NCBI GenBank assembly: GCA_022833215.1
Contig: JAIPUZ010000036.1
Location: forward strand, 1 to 35,288
Length of the DNA: 35,288 bases
Direction of reading: 5' to 3'
Source of the DNA: Mesorhizobium sp.
GTDB lineage: Bacteria; Pseudomonadota; Alphaproteobacteria; Rhizobiales; Rhizobiaceae
Position numbers and translations under genes: made by a program. The notes beneath the pieces were generated by a model. That model saw nothing but the letters and a program-made list of their open reading frames with translations. It made no database searches and was not told where the DNA came from. Below are positions 1 to 7,686 of this stretch, in pieces (within the stretch, counting starts at the first letter, position 1; every line of letters begins with the position of its first letter).

Positions 1-10
1 GGCCATCGCT

Positions 11-385
11 TTAGCTCCCCCGATAGGTGGAGTATCCGTAGGGCGATATCAGTAAAGGCACATGATAGTGCTTCGGTTCCGCCATGCCAAACCGGATCGG
101 CACGATGTCGAGGAAAGCGGGCTCCGGCAATGCCGTGCCCTGACCGCGCAGATAGTCGCCGGCAGCGAAAACCAGCTCGTACTCGCCGGTACGGAATTCC
201 TCTCCCGCCAGAAGCGGCGCGTCGCAGCGGCCATCCGAGTTGGTGACGACGGTCTTGAGAAAGGTGCGCTCACCCGCCTCAACGCGAAACAGCTCTATGG
301 AAAGTCCCGCCGCCGGTTTGCCGGATGCCGTATCGAGCACATGTGTCGTCAGACGGCCACCCGCCGCCTCTGCCTTCGCTCCCAC
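11..385 (-). CDS. uraH: 5-hydroxyisourate hydrolase (transthyretin-like)
   Basis: Hydrolyses 5-hydroxyisourate, the product of urate oxidation, to OHCU in the cytoplasm. The 124-residue protein has the family hallmarks: an N-terminal RLTTHVLD segment (His15) and the diagnostic C-terminus HYHVPLL...[11 protein letters not shown] at residues 106-124, ending exactly on YRGS. The start is a GTG with GGGAGG seven bases upstream. This adds about ten residues before the conserved RLTTHVLD, somewhat longer than usual. The gene diverges from puuE-uraD, whose UraD domain acts on its product, so the two transcripts serve one pathway. The operon probably continues off the left edge. Motif recognition is strong; the exact start is less sure. 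Confidence 0.95.
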   Translation of the reverse strand: MGAKAEAAGGRLTTHVLDTASGKPAAGLSIELFRVEAGERTFLKTVVTNSDGRCDAPLLAGEEFRTGEYELVFAAGDYLRGQGTALPEPAFLDIVPIRFGMAEPKHYHVPLLISPYGYSTYRGS

Positions 386-587
386 CTGTTCGCCTCCCGT
401 TCAAGGTACGCCGGATATGCAATCCACGCCGGAATTGCAGCAGTTGATTGTGCGTCATTTAGCGGCGCGGCATAAGGGCTGCCGCCCGACCGGAGCCCAA
501 AAACACTTTCAAATTTTTTGAGGGGAATGCCACACCTTCCCTTTGGATACTCTGTCGATGGAAATTGCCAGCCTGGAGCTTTCGAAC
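386..587. promoter_or_regulatory. divergent intergenic region uraH / puuE-uraD
   Basis: About 200 bases lie between the two purine catabolism transcripts and should hold both promoters. I see no convincing -35/-10 pair. The only symmetric element is an A/T-rich TCAAA-N3-TTTGA at 509-521, which could be a repressor half-site pair but may be chance in an A/T-rich patch. No small gene is supported here. Confidence 0.35.
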
Positions 588-2021
588 ATGCGTTATCTGC
601 GTGACATGCGCGGCTATGGAGCCAATCCACCGGATGCGGCATGGCCGGGCGGTGCGCATGTCGCGGTGCAATTCGTGGTCAATTACGAGGAAGGCGGTGA
701 AAACTGCATCCTTCACGGCGACAAGGCGTCCGAGGCTTTCCTGTCGGAAGTAACGGGTGCGGTGCCATGGCCGGGCAAGCGCCACTGGAACATGGAATCC
801 ATCTACGAATACGGCGCTCGCGCCGGCTTCTGGCGGCTGCACCGGCTGTTCACGCAGGCGGACGTGCCGGTCACCGTCTACGGCGTCGCCTCCGCGCTTG
901 CCCGCTCGCCCGATCAGGTCGCCGCCATGCAGGCGGCAGACTGGGAAATCGCCTCCCACGGCCTGCGCTGGATCGACTATCGCGACCACGAGGAAGAAGC
1001 CGAGCGCGCCGACCTCATCGAAGCGATCCGCCTGCACACGGAAGTCGTCGGCGAGCGGCCGCGGGGCATGTATCTGGGGCGGACGTCGGTCTGGTCGGTC
1101 CGGCTGGCCGCAGCCGAAGGCGGCTTCGACTACATTTCCGATACCTATGACGACGACCTGCCCTACTGGCTCGACCATGACGGCCACGGCAACGCCATCC
1201 CGCCGCAACTGGTCATCCCCTACACGCTCGACGCCAACGACATGCGCTTCGCCATTCAGGCAGGCTTCACCGAGGGCGAGCAGTTCTTCACCTATCTGAA
1301 GGACGCATTCGACACGCTTTATGAGGAAGGCAAGGGCGGCAAGGCGAAGATGATGTCGATCGGCCTGCATTGCCGCCTGATCGGTCGCCCGGGCCGCGTG
1401 GCGGCGCTGAAGCGCTTCATCGACTACGTCAGGAGCCACGACAAGGTCTGGCTGCCGCGCCGCATCGACATTGCCCGGCACTGGAAGGAGCATCATCCCT
1501 ACAAACCTGCAGCGCTGCGTCCCTCCCGCATGGACGAGGCAAGCTTCGTCAAGACGTTCGGCGGCATCTTCGAGCATTCGCCATGGATCGCCGAGCGCGC
1601 ATGGAAGCTGGAGCTCGGTCCGGCCCATGACAGTGCCGGCGGGCTGCACAATGCGCTGTGCCGCGTTTTCCGCTGCGCCAGCGAAACGGAGCGTCTGGGC
1701 GTGCTCACCGCTCACCCCGATCTTGCCGGCAAGCTGGCACAGGCGAGGCGCCTGACACCTGAATCGACCGCCGAGCAGGCTTCTGCAGGGCTGGATGCAC
1801 TGACCGACGAGGAGCGCGAAACCTTCACCCGGCTCAATGCCGCCTATGTCGAGAAGTTCGGCTTCCCCTTCATCATCGCGGTCAAGGACAATACGAAGGC
1901 GAGCATCCTCGCCGCCTTCCGGACCCGTATCGACAACGACCGCGCCACGGAGTTCGCCACGGCGTGCCGGCAGGTAGAGCGCATCGCCCTGCACCGCCTC
2001 AGAGATCTCCTTCCCCTGTAG
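588..2021 (+). CDS. puuE: allantoinase PuuE fused to OHCU decarboxylase UraD
   Basis: A two-domain purine catabolism enzyme of 477 residues. Residues 1 to about 305 are a polysaccharide-deacetylase-fold (NodB-like) PuuE allantoinase with GYGANPPDAAWPGG near the start and VNYEEGGENCILHGDK. It opens the allantoin ring to allantoate. From about residue 310 (RPSRMDEASF) to the end is a UraD domain that decarboxylates OHCU to S-allantoin, with the AHPDL catalytic histidine at residue 376 and the FGFPFI motif. The start at 588 has GGAG nine bases upstream and matches PuuE N-termini; an in-frame ATG at 558 and TTG at 543 lack a ribosome site. The fusion joins two successive steps. allE follows after 10 bases. 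PuuE enzymes are metal-independent, unlike AllB. Confidence 0.93.
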   Translation: MRYLRDMRGYGANPPDAAWPGGAHVAVQFVVNYEEGGENCILHGDKASEAFLSEVTGAVPWPGKRHWNMESIYEYGARAGFWRLHRLFTQADVPVTVYGVASALARSPDQVAAMQAADWEIASHGLRWIDYRDHEEEAERADLIEAIRLHTEVVGERPRGMYLGRTSVWSVRLAAAEGGFDYISDTYDDDLPYWLDHDGHGNAIPPQLVIPYTLDANDMRFAIQAGFTEGEQFFTYLKDAFDTLYEEGKGGKAKMMSIGLHCRLIGRPGRVAALKRFIDYVRSHDKVWLPRRIDIARHWKEHHPYKPAALRPSRMDEASFVKTFGGIFEHSPWIAERAWKLELGPAHDSAGGLHNALCRVFRCASETERLGVLTAHPDLAGKLAQARRLTPESTAEQASAGLDALTDEERETFTRLNAAYVEKFGFPFIIAVKDNTKASILAAFRTRIDNDRATEFATACRQVERIALHRLRDLLPL

Positions 2022-2031
2022 GATTCCAATC

Positions 2032-2886
2032 ATGGACATGACCGCCATGCCAAAACGTTCCTATTACGCTCCGCAAGGCGGTCTGCCGCCACAAAGCGAT
2101 CTGATCACGGACCGCGCCGTTTTCACGGACGCCTATGCGGTGATACCGCGTCGGGAGTTCAGCGACATCGTCGCTTCCTATCTGCCTTTCTGGGAAAATA
2201 CGCGCCTGTGGGTCATCGCCCGCCCGCTCTCCGGCTTCGCCGAGACCTTCTCGCAATACATCATGGAAGTGCAGCCGGGCGGCGGCAGCGACCGGCCCGA
2301 GCCGGATGCTGATGCCGAAGGCATTCTGTTCGTGGTCGAGGGCGAGATTGCCGTGACGCTCGACGGCACGACCCATCGGCTCACCCCCGGAGGCTATGCC
2401 TTCCTGCCGCCTGCCAGCGGCTGGACATTGCGCAACGACAGCCAGGAAACGGCCCGCTTCCACTGGATTCGCAAGGCTTACGAGTTCGTCGACGGCGTCG
2501 ACGTGCCCGACCCGATCTTCACCAACGAGAACGACATCGAGCCGGTGGCGATGCCGGACACGGACGGAAAATGGGCGACCACCCGCTTCGTCGATCCGGC
2601 AGACATCCGCCACGACATGCATGTCACCGTCGTCACCTTCAAGCCAGGCGGCATCATTCCCTTCCCAGAAACCCACGTCATGGAGCACGGCCTCTATGTG
2701 CTGGAGGGCAAGGCGGTCTACCGCCTCAATCAGGACTGGGTCGAGGTGGAAGCCGGCGACTACATGTGGCTACGCGCCTTCTGCCCGCAGGCATGCTATG
2801 CGGGCGGGTCCGGCAATTTCCGCTACCTGCTCTACAAGGACGTGAACCGGCACGCGGCTCTCGGCGGCTTCGGGAGACAGGGATGA
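2032..2886 (+). CDS. allE: (S)-ureidoglycine aminohydrolase, bicupin
   Basis: Releases ammonia from (S)-ureidoglycine to give (S)-ureidoglycolate, the step between allantoate amidohydrolase and AllA. The 284-residue protein is a bicupin. The N-terminal cupin spans roughly residues 70-140 (VVEGEIAVTL, PPASGW). The C-terminal cupin carries the metal-site signature ETHVMEHGLYVLEG, a downstream CPQACYAGG glutamine, and YKDVNRH close to the end, matching the AllE/UGHY family. It follows puuE-uraD by 10 bases with AGGA eight bases before the ATG. Its stop overlaps the allA start as ATGA, so the two are probably translationally coupled. In-frame ATGs at 2038 and 2047 are alternative starts. Confidence 0.93.
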   Translation: MDMTAMPKRSYYAPQGGLPPQSDLITDRAVFTDAYAVIPRREFSDIVASYLPFWENTRLWVIARPLSGFAETFSQYIMEVQPGGGSDRPEPDADAEGILFVVEGEIAVTLDGTTHRLTPGGYAFLPPASGWTLRNDSQETARFHWIRKAYEFVDGVDVPDPIFTNENDIEPVAMPDTDGKWATTRFVDPADIRHDMHVTVVTFKPGGIIPFPETHVMEHGLYVLEGKAVYRLNQDWVEVEAGDYMWLRAFCPQACYAGGSGNFRYLLYKDVNRHAALGGFGRQG

Positions 2887-3392
2887 ACGGCACCATCGTC
2901 GCCAGACCGCTGACGCGTGACAGCTTCGCGGACTTTGGCGATGTCATCGATACCGATTGCGACACCCACTATCCGATCAATGCCGGCAAATGCGAGCGCT
3001 ATCATGACCTCGCGAAGGTGGAAGCGACCGGACCGAACTGCCGGGTGCTGATCTCCATCTTTTGCGGAACGCCCTACGCGTTTCCGCACAGGCTCTCCAT
3101 GGTCGAGCGTCACCCGCTCGGCAGCCAGGCGTTCGTTCCCTTGTCGCCGCGCCCCTTCGTGGTGATCGTTTGCCCGGATGGGCCGGACGGCCCCGGCACG
3201 CCGCAAGCCTTCGTCACAGCGCCGGGACAGGGCGTCAACTATCATCGCAATGTCTGGCACGGCGTGCTCACGCCTGTCGGCGAACCGCAGAACTTCGTCG
3301 TGGTCGATCGCGGCGGCGACGGCTCCAATCTCGAGGAATTCTACTTCTCGCATCCTTATGAGATCCGCCTGCCGGAAGGATTTCAGGCATGA
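2883..3392 (+). CDS. allA: ureidoglycolate lyase
   Basis: Splits (S)-ureidoglycolate into glyoxylate and urea, the last step of the pathway in this operon. The 169-residue product has the normal AllA length and cupin-like fold: NAGKCERYHDLA early, RLSMVERHPLGSQAFVPL in the middle, and GVNYHRNVWHGVL with the histidines of the active-site region, then VVDRGG. The ATG at 2883 overlaps the allE stop by four bases and its own stop overlaps the next gene as ATGA. A longer open frame runs upstream inside allE, but nothing in it resembles AllA. Urea and glyoxylate would feed urease and malate synthase or glyoxylate carboligase, none of which is in this window. Confidence 0.95.
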   Translation: MNGTIVARPLTRDSFADFGDVIDTDCDTHYPINAGKCERYHDLAKVEATGPNCRVLISIFCGTPYAFPHRLSMVERHPLGSQAFVPLSPRPFVVIVCPDGPDGPGTPQAFVTAPGQGVNYHRNVWHGVLTPVGEPQNFVVVDRGGDGSNLEEFYFSHPYEIRLPEGFQA

Positions 3393-3982
3393 GCGACGTT
3401 TCCCTGATCGACCGCCTTCTCGACGTCATCGAGAACGATATCGTTCCGAAGACAGCCGAGGGAGTGGCGAAGGGAAACAAGCTTTTCGGCGCGGCGCTGC
3501 TGCGCAAGTCCGACAGGTCGCTGGTTCTGGCCGAAACCAACAACGAGATTGAAAACCCGCTCTGGCACGGCGAAATGCATTGCCTGAAGCGCTTCTATGA
3601 GATGCCGAAGGCCGAACGCATCGAAACCGCAGACGCGATTTTCCTCTCCACGCATGAGCCATGCTCGCTATGCCTTTCAGCGATCACATGGGCCGGTTTC
3701 GACAATTTCTACTACCTTTTCAGCCATGAGGATTCCCGCGACAGCTTCGCCATTCCCCACGACCTGAATATCCTTAAGGAGGTCTTCAGGCTGGAACCGG
3801 GCGGCTACAATACCGGGAACGCCTACTGGAAAAGCTTTTCAATTCGAAAACTGGTGCGCGAAGCGCCCGAAGAAGAGCAGGAGCGGCTGGAAAAGCGCAT
3901 TTCGGCTATTTCCTCCCGCTATGACGACCTGTCCGCCGCCTATCAGGCGGGAAAGAATCAAAACGATATCCCGTTGAATTAA
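3389..3982 (+). CDS. zinc-dependent nucleoside/base deaminase family protein, substrate unknown
   Basis: A 197-residue member of the cytidine/deoxycytidylate deaminase superfamily. The zinc site is visible as HGEMHC (His60, proton-shuttle Glu62) and PCSLC (Cys92, Cys95). HGE replaces the usual HAE or CAE. A charged helical tail of about 50 residues after the core is longer than in TadA or guanine deaminase. Its start overlaps the allA stop, making it the fourth gene of the purine-degradation operon. The steps encoded upstream need no deaminase of this fold, so it may act earlier (for example guanine to xanthine) or on an unknown ureide or purine derivative. Fold and metal site are clear; the substrate is inference. 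Confidence 0.82.
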   Translation: MSDVSLIDRLLDVIENDIVPKTAEGVAKGNKLFGAALLRKSDRSLVLAETNNEIENPLWHGEMHCLKRFYEMPKAERIETADAIFLSTHEPCSLCLSAITWAGFDNFYYLFSHEDSRDSFAIPHDLNILKEVFRLEPGGYNTGNAYWKSFSIRKLVREAPEEEQERLEKRISAISSRYDDLSAAYQAGKNQNDIPLN

Positions 3983-3989
3983 CAACTTT

Positions 3990-4179
3990 TCTGTTTGCGA
4001 CATTTCGAAGCGTCGCATCCGAACGAGGTCTTTGAAATTCGTTCGCGGAAATTGGCGATTTTAGCCTTCAAACCCGCTTGGGACAGCGGTTCTTGTCTGT
4101 TTGCGACATTGAATTCAACCGGAGGCAGCGGCACGCTTGCTCCAGTTGCGACATGCAAATTACGCCAGCGCATGTCGCA
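3990..4179. repeat. cluster of TTGCGACAT elements, direct and inverted
   Basis: Four copies of TGCGACAT lie in the spacer before the ABC transporter. Two are direct and embedded in an identical 15-mer, TCTGTTTGCGACATT, at 3990-4004 and 4096-4110. The third (4147-4156) and fourth (4170-4179) form a perfect inverted repeat, TGCGACATGC-N13-GCATGTCGCA. The first copy also pairs with a nearby GTCGCA (4012-4017), giving TGCGAC-N10-GTCGCA. The last pair ends 17 bases upstream of a candidate -35 box, the usual place for an activator site. I know of no regulator assigned to this motif. Confidence 0.7.
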
Positions 4180-4196
4180 TACAGTCCGGTTACGGG

Positions 4197-4226
4197 TTGA
4201 CCCAGACCGCATTATTCATCGTAATT
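4197..4226 (+). promoter_or_regulatory. candidate sigma-70 promoter of the ABC transporter operon
   Basis: A -35-like TTGACC at 4197-4202 is followed after 17 bases by a weak -10-like CGTAAT at 4220-4225, in an A/T-rich stretch that leads into the binding-protein gene at 4281. The weak -10 and the symmetric TGCGACATGC pair just upstream fit an activator-dependent promoter. This is prediction by eye. Confidence 0.4.
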
Positions 4227-4280
4227 GAAAAAATAAAAAGCGGCCGCAGGGTCGAACCACAGAGTGAGGGAGCTCTAAAA

Positions 4281-5873
4281 ATGTCAGGCGAACTGGATTT
4301 TCTAAGCCGTGCGGTTGCAACAGGCAAACTCAGCCGGCGCGATTTCCTCGGGCGCGCCGCGGCGCTTGGCGTCGGCGCGGCAATGGCGAACACGATTCTC
4401 GCCACAGCGGCCCGTGCGCAGACGCCGCAAAAAGGCGGTGCACTCAAGATGGGCCTCGTCGGGGGCGAATCCACCAACAGCCTCGACCCGGCCCAGTTCC
4501 TGACGCAGGTGCCGCAGAATTTCGGCTCCACCTGGGGTGAACTGCTGGTGCTCCAATCGCCGGAAGACGGCACCGCCCAGCCGGTTCTGGCGGAATCGTG
4601 GGACGCTTCCGACGATGCCACCGAATGGGCGTTCAAGATCCGCAAGGGCGTCACTTTCCACAACGGCAAGGATCTCACTCCCGATGACGTTGCCCAGACC
4701 ATCCGCCGCCATTCCGATGAGAACACGAAATCGGCCGCGCTCGGCGTACTGGGCGATATCGACGAGGTCGCGGTGGACGGCGACAACGTCGTCTTCAAGC
4801 TCAAGCGCGGCAATGCCGACCTGCCCCTCCTGCTGACGGACTACCATCTGATCATCCAGCCGAACGGCGGCTACGACGACCCGACCGCCGGCATCGGCAC
4901 CGGCCCCTACAAGGTGGAGGTGAACGAACCCGGCGTGCGCCACATGTCGGTGAAATATGACGGCTACTGGCGCGACGATGTCGGCCATGTCGATTCCGTC
5001 GAGGTGATCGTCATGAACGACACCACCGCCCGCATGGCGGCGCTGCAATCCGGTCAGGTGCACATCATCAACCGCGTGGAACCCAAGACCGTCGCCCTGC
5101 TCAAGCGCGCGCCCGGCGTCGTCGTCGTCAACGTGCCCTCCAAGGGCCACTATATCTTCCCGATGTTCTGCAACACCGCGCCGTTCGACAATGCGGACCT
5201 GCGCATGGCGCTCAAACTGGCCATCGACCGCGAGCAGATGGTGCAGCAGATCATGCAGGGCTACGCCTCGATCGGCAACGATTTCCCGATCTCCAAGAGC
5301 TATGCCCTTTATCCGGAAGGGATAGAGCAGCGGACCTACGATCCTGACAAGGCCAGGTTCCATCTCGAGAAATCCGGCCACAGCGGGCCGATCCTGCTGC
5401 GCACCTCCGACGTCGCCTTCCCCGGCGCCGTGGATGCCGCCCAGCTCTTCCAGCAGAGCGCGGCAAAAGCCGGCATCCAGATTCAGGTACAGCGCGAGCC
5501 GGGCGACGGCTACTGGACCGAGGTCTGGAACAAGCAGCCTTTCTGCGCCTCCTACTGGGGCGGTCGCCCGACACAGGATTCGATGTATTCGACGGCTTAC
5601 ATCACCGGCGCCGACTGGAACGACACGCGCTTCTTCAACGAGAAGTTCGACAAGATCATCCTTGAGGCGCGCGCCGAACTGGACAGCGCCAAACGCACGG
5701 AAATGTACCGCGATGCGGCCATGATCGTGCGCGACGACGGCGGCCTCATCCTGCCCATGTTCAACGACTTCATCGATGCCCATCGCGAGGAAGTGCAGGG
5801 CTGGGTCATGGACCCGAACCACGAAACCTCCAACCTCAAGGCGGCCATCCGTGTCTGGCTGAAGCAGGGTTGA
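4281..5873 (+). CDS. ABC transporter substrate-binding protein, dipeptide/nickel family (SBP_bac_5), Tat-exported
   Basis: Periplasmic binding protein of 530 residues in the DppA/OppA class. The N-terminus has a twin-arginine motif, SRRDFLG, followed by a hydrophobic stretch and an ARAQ-type cleavage region near residue 48, so it is probably exported folded. Family features include a VLAESWDASDDATEW segment, FKIRKGVTFHNGKDLTPDDV, and the C-terminal YRDAAMIVRDDGGLILPMFNDF block. The start at 4281 has GAGGGA about nine bases upstream. An open frame extends further upstream through the repeat cluster but lacks signal-peptide logic. It heads a four-gene transporter operon. This class carries peptides, nickel, opines, and other amino compounds; the substrate cannot be read from the sequence. 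Confidence 0.9.
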   Translation: MSGELDFLSRAVATGKLSRRDFLGRAAALGVGAAMANTILATAARAQTPQKGGALKMGLVGGESTNSLDPAQFLTQVPQNFGSTWGELLVLQSPEDGTAQPVLAESWDASDDATEWAFKIRKGVTFHNGKDLTPDDVAQTIRRHSDENTKSAALGVLGDIDEVAVDGDNVVFKLKRGNADLPLLLTDYHLIIQPNGGYDDPTAGIGTGPYKVEVNEPGVRHMSVKYDGYWRDDVGHVDSVEVIVMNDTTARMAALQSGQVHIINRVEPKTVALLKRAPGVVVVNVPSKGHYIFPMFCNTAPFDNADLRMALKLAIDREQMVQQIMQGYASIGNDFPISKSYALYPEGIEQRTYDPDKARFHLEKSGHSGPILLRTSDVAFPGAVDAAQLFQQSAAKAGIQIQVQREPGDGYWTEVWNKQPFCASYWGGRPTQDSMYSTAYITGADWNDTRFFNEKFDKIILEARAELDSAKRTEMYRDAAMIVRDDGGLILPMFNDFIDAHREEVQGWVMDPNHETSNLKAAIRVWLKQG

Positions 5874-5883
5874 GACGCACCTG

Positions 5884-6846
5884 ATGGGAAGTGCGCTTAT
5901 CCTGCGGCTGATCGCCCAGCGTCTCGCGCTGGGCGTTCTCCTCCTTTTCGCCGTCTCGGTGCTGATCTTCGCCGGCACGCAGATTCTTCCGGGCGATGTG
6001 GCCCAGTCGATCCTCGGACAGGCGGCAACGCCCCAGGCGCTGGAGAATCTCCGGCGCGAGCTCGGCCTCAACGATCCGGCCTATATCCGCTATTTCCGCT
6101 GGCTTGGCGGCGTGCTCACCGGCGATTTCGGTACCGCGCTCTCCAACCGGCGCGATATTGCGGAAGCGCTCGGCGGGCGGCTGTGGAACACGCTGTTCCT
6201 TGCCGGCTGCGCGGCGGTGATCTCGGTGCCGCTCGCCATTCTGCTCGGGCTGCTGGCCGTGCGCTACCGCAACGGCATCATCGACAAGGCGATCTCCGGC
6301 TTCGCGCTTGCCTCGACCTCCCTGCCCGAATTCTTCATCGGCTATCTGCTGATCCTGTTCTTCGCCGTTGAGCTGCAATGGTTTCCGGCCAGCTCGACCG
6401 TTTTCGACACCATGTCGTTCGGCGCGCGGTTGCAGGCCATCGCCCTGCCGGCCATCACGCTGACGCTGGTGGTGCTGGCGCACATGATGCGCATGACGCG
6501 CGCGGCGATCCTCAACGTCATGCAATCGGCCTATATCGAGACGGCTGAGCTCAAGGGGCTTTCCGCCTTCGACATCATCCGCAGGCATGCCATGCCCAAC
6601 GCCGTGGCGCCCATCGTCAATGTGGTGATGCTCAACCTTGCCTATCTCATCGTCGGCGTCGTCGTCGTGGAGGTGATCTTCGTCTATCCTGGCATGGGCC
6701 AGTATCTGGTCGACCATGTCTCCAAGCGTGACGTGCCGGTGGTGCAGGCCGTGGGCCTGATCTTCGCCGCCGTCTATATCGGCCTCAACATGATCGCGGA
6801 CATCGTGGCCATTCTGGCCAATCCCCGCCTCAGGCATCCGAAATGA
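5884..6846 (+). CDS. ABC transporter permease, DppB type
   Basis: Inner-membrane permease of 320 residues, the first of the two channel subunits. It starts with the characteristic N-terminal helix (RLALGVLLLFAVSVLIFAGTQILPGD), then QAATPQALENLRRELGLNDP and a LGGVLTGDFGTAL segment. These are typical of DppB/OppB/GsiC proteins. Several further hydrophobic helices follow. The cytoplasmic coupling loop that contacts the ATPase reads ETAELKGLSAFDIIRRHAMPNA, a good EAA-type motif. It lies ten bases after the binding-protein gene and is followed after nine bases by the second permease, so all four genes are likely co-transcribed. Confidence 0.93.
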   Translation: MGSALILRLIAQRLALGVLLLFAVSVLIFAGTQILPGDVAQSILGQAATPQALENLRRELGLNDPAYIRYFRWLGGVLTGDFGTALSNRRDIAEALGGRLWNTLFLAGCAAVISVPLAILLGLLAVRYRNGIIDKAISGFALASTSLPEFFIGYLLILFFAVELQWFPASSTVFDTMSFGARLQAIALPAITLTLVVLAHMMRMTRAAILNVMQSAYIETAELKGLSAFDIIRRHAMPNAVAPIVNVVMLNLAYLIVGVVVVEVIFVYPGMGQYLVDHVSKRDVPVVQAVGLIFAAVYIGLNMIADIVAILANPRLRHPK

Positions 6847-6855
6847 GGACCGCGC

Positions 6856-7686
6856 GTGCTTGACCTGAAACGCATTCCGCTGAGCGCCCTGATCGGCCTT
6901 TTCCTGACAGCGCTGTTCCTGTTCGCGGCTCTGTTCGCACCATGGATCGCTCCCTACGGAAATGGCCAGATCGTCGGCGACGTATGGGGGCCGATGTCGG
7001 CCACACATCTGCTCGGCACCGACAATCTTGGCCGCGACCTGCTCTCGCGCATGATCTACGGGGCGCGCATCACCATCTTCATCGCGGTGGCAGCCACGGC
7101 GCTCTCCTTCATCCTCGGCTCCGTGCTCGGCTTTACCGCCGCGGTGGTGGGCGGATGGATCGACCAGACCATGTCGCGCTTCGTCGACCTTCTGATGTCG
7201 ATCCCGACACTGATCTTCGCGCTGGTGGTGCTTTCCGTCCTGCCGTCGACGCTGATCACCCTCATCCTCGTCATGGGCATTCTCGACGCCACCCGCGTCT
7301 ATCGCCTTGCACGTGCCGTTGCAGTCGACATCAACGTCATGGACTTCGTGGAGGCTGCGAAACTGCGCGGCGAAGGCCGGTCCTGGATCATCTTCCGGGA
7401 AATCCTGCCAAATGCGCTGTCGCCGCTGGTCGCCGAGCTTGGACTGCGTTTCATCTTCGCGGTTCTGTTCCTGTCGGCGCTCTCCTTCCTCGGCCTCGGC
7501 GTGCAGCCACCGGACGCCGACTGGGGCGGCATGGTCAAGGAAAACAAGGACGGCATCGTGTTCGGCATCCCGGCTGCGCTGATCCCGGCCGGGGCCATCG
7601 CTCTGCTGGCGATCTCGGTGAACCTCGTGGCCGACTGGGTGCTGAACCGAACCTCCGATCTGAAGGGAGGCCGCGGCAATGGCTGA
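6856..7686 (+). CDS. ABC transporter permease, DppC type
   Basis: Second channel subunit, 276 residues, of the DppC/OppC class. It shows the short cytoplasmic N-terminus and first helix, then the periplasmic HLLGTDNLGRDLLSRMIYGARIT block diagnostic of DppC-like permeases. The EAA-like coupling loop is VEAAKLRGEGRSWIIFREILPNALSPL, and LSFLGLGVQPPDADWGGMV is near the C-terminus. The start is GTG at 6856 with GAGGA six bases upstream. Its stop overlaps the ATPase start by eight bases, indicating translational coupling. Confidence 0.93.
   Translation: MLDLKRIPLSALIGLFLTALFLFAALFAPWIAPYGNGQIVGDVWGPMSATHLLGTDNLGRDLLSRMIYGARITIFIAVAATALSFILGSVLGFTAAVVGGWIDQTMSRFVDLLMSIPTLIFALVVLSVLPSTLITLILVMGILDATRVYRLARAVAVDINVMDFVEAAKLRGEGRSWIIFREILPNALSPLVAELGLRFIFAVLFLSALSFLGLGVQPPDADWGGMVKENKDGIVFGIPAALIPAGAIALLAISVNLVADWVLNRTSDLKGGRGNG

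Noticed and set aside
459-2048. Long antisense open frame opposite puuE-uraD (similar ones at 4302-6071, 5836-7752, 7535-9145, 23322-25460 on minus; 11165-12799 and 21259-23139 on plus)
   Set aside because: They lie opposite or out of frame with well-recognised genes, have Arg/Gly/Asp/His-rich mirror composition and show no family motif. Long shadow frames are expected in G+C-rich coding DNA.
4137-4280. Upstream extension of the binding-protein frame through the repeat cluster
   Set aside because: It would put more than 40 residues before the Tat motif; the ATG at 4281 has a proper ribosome site and correct signal-peptide spacing.
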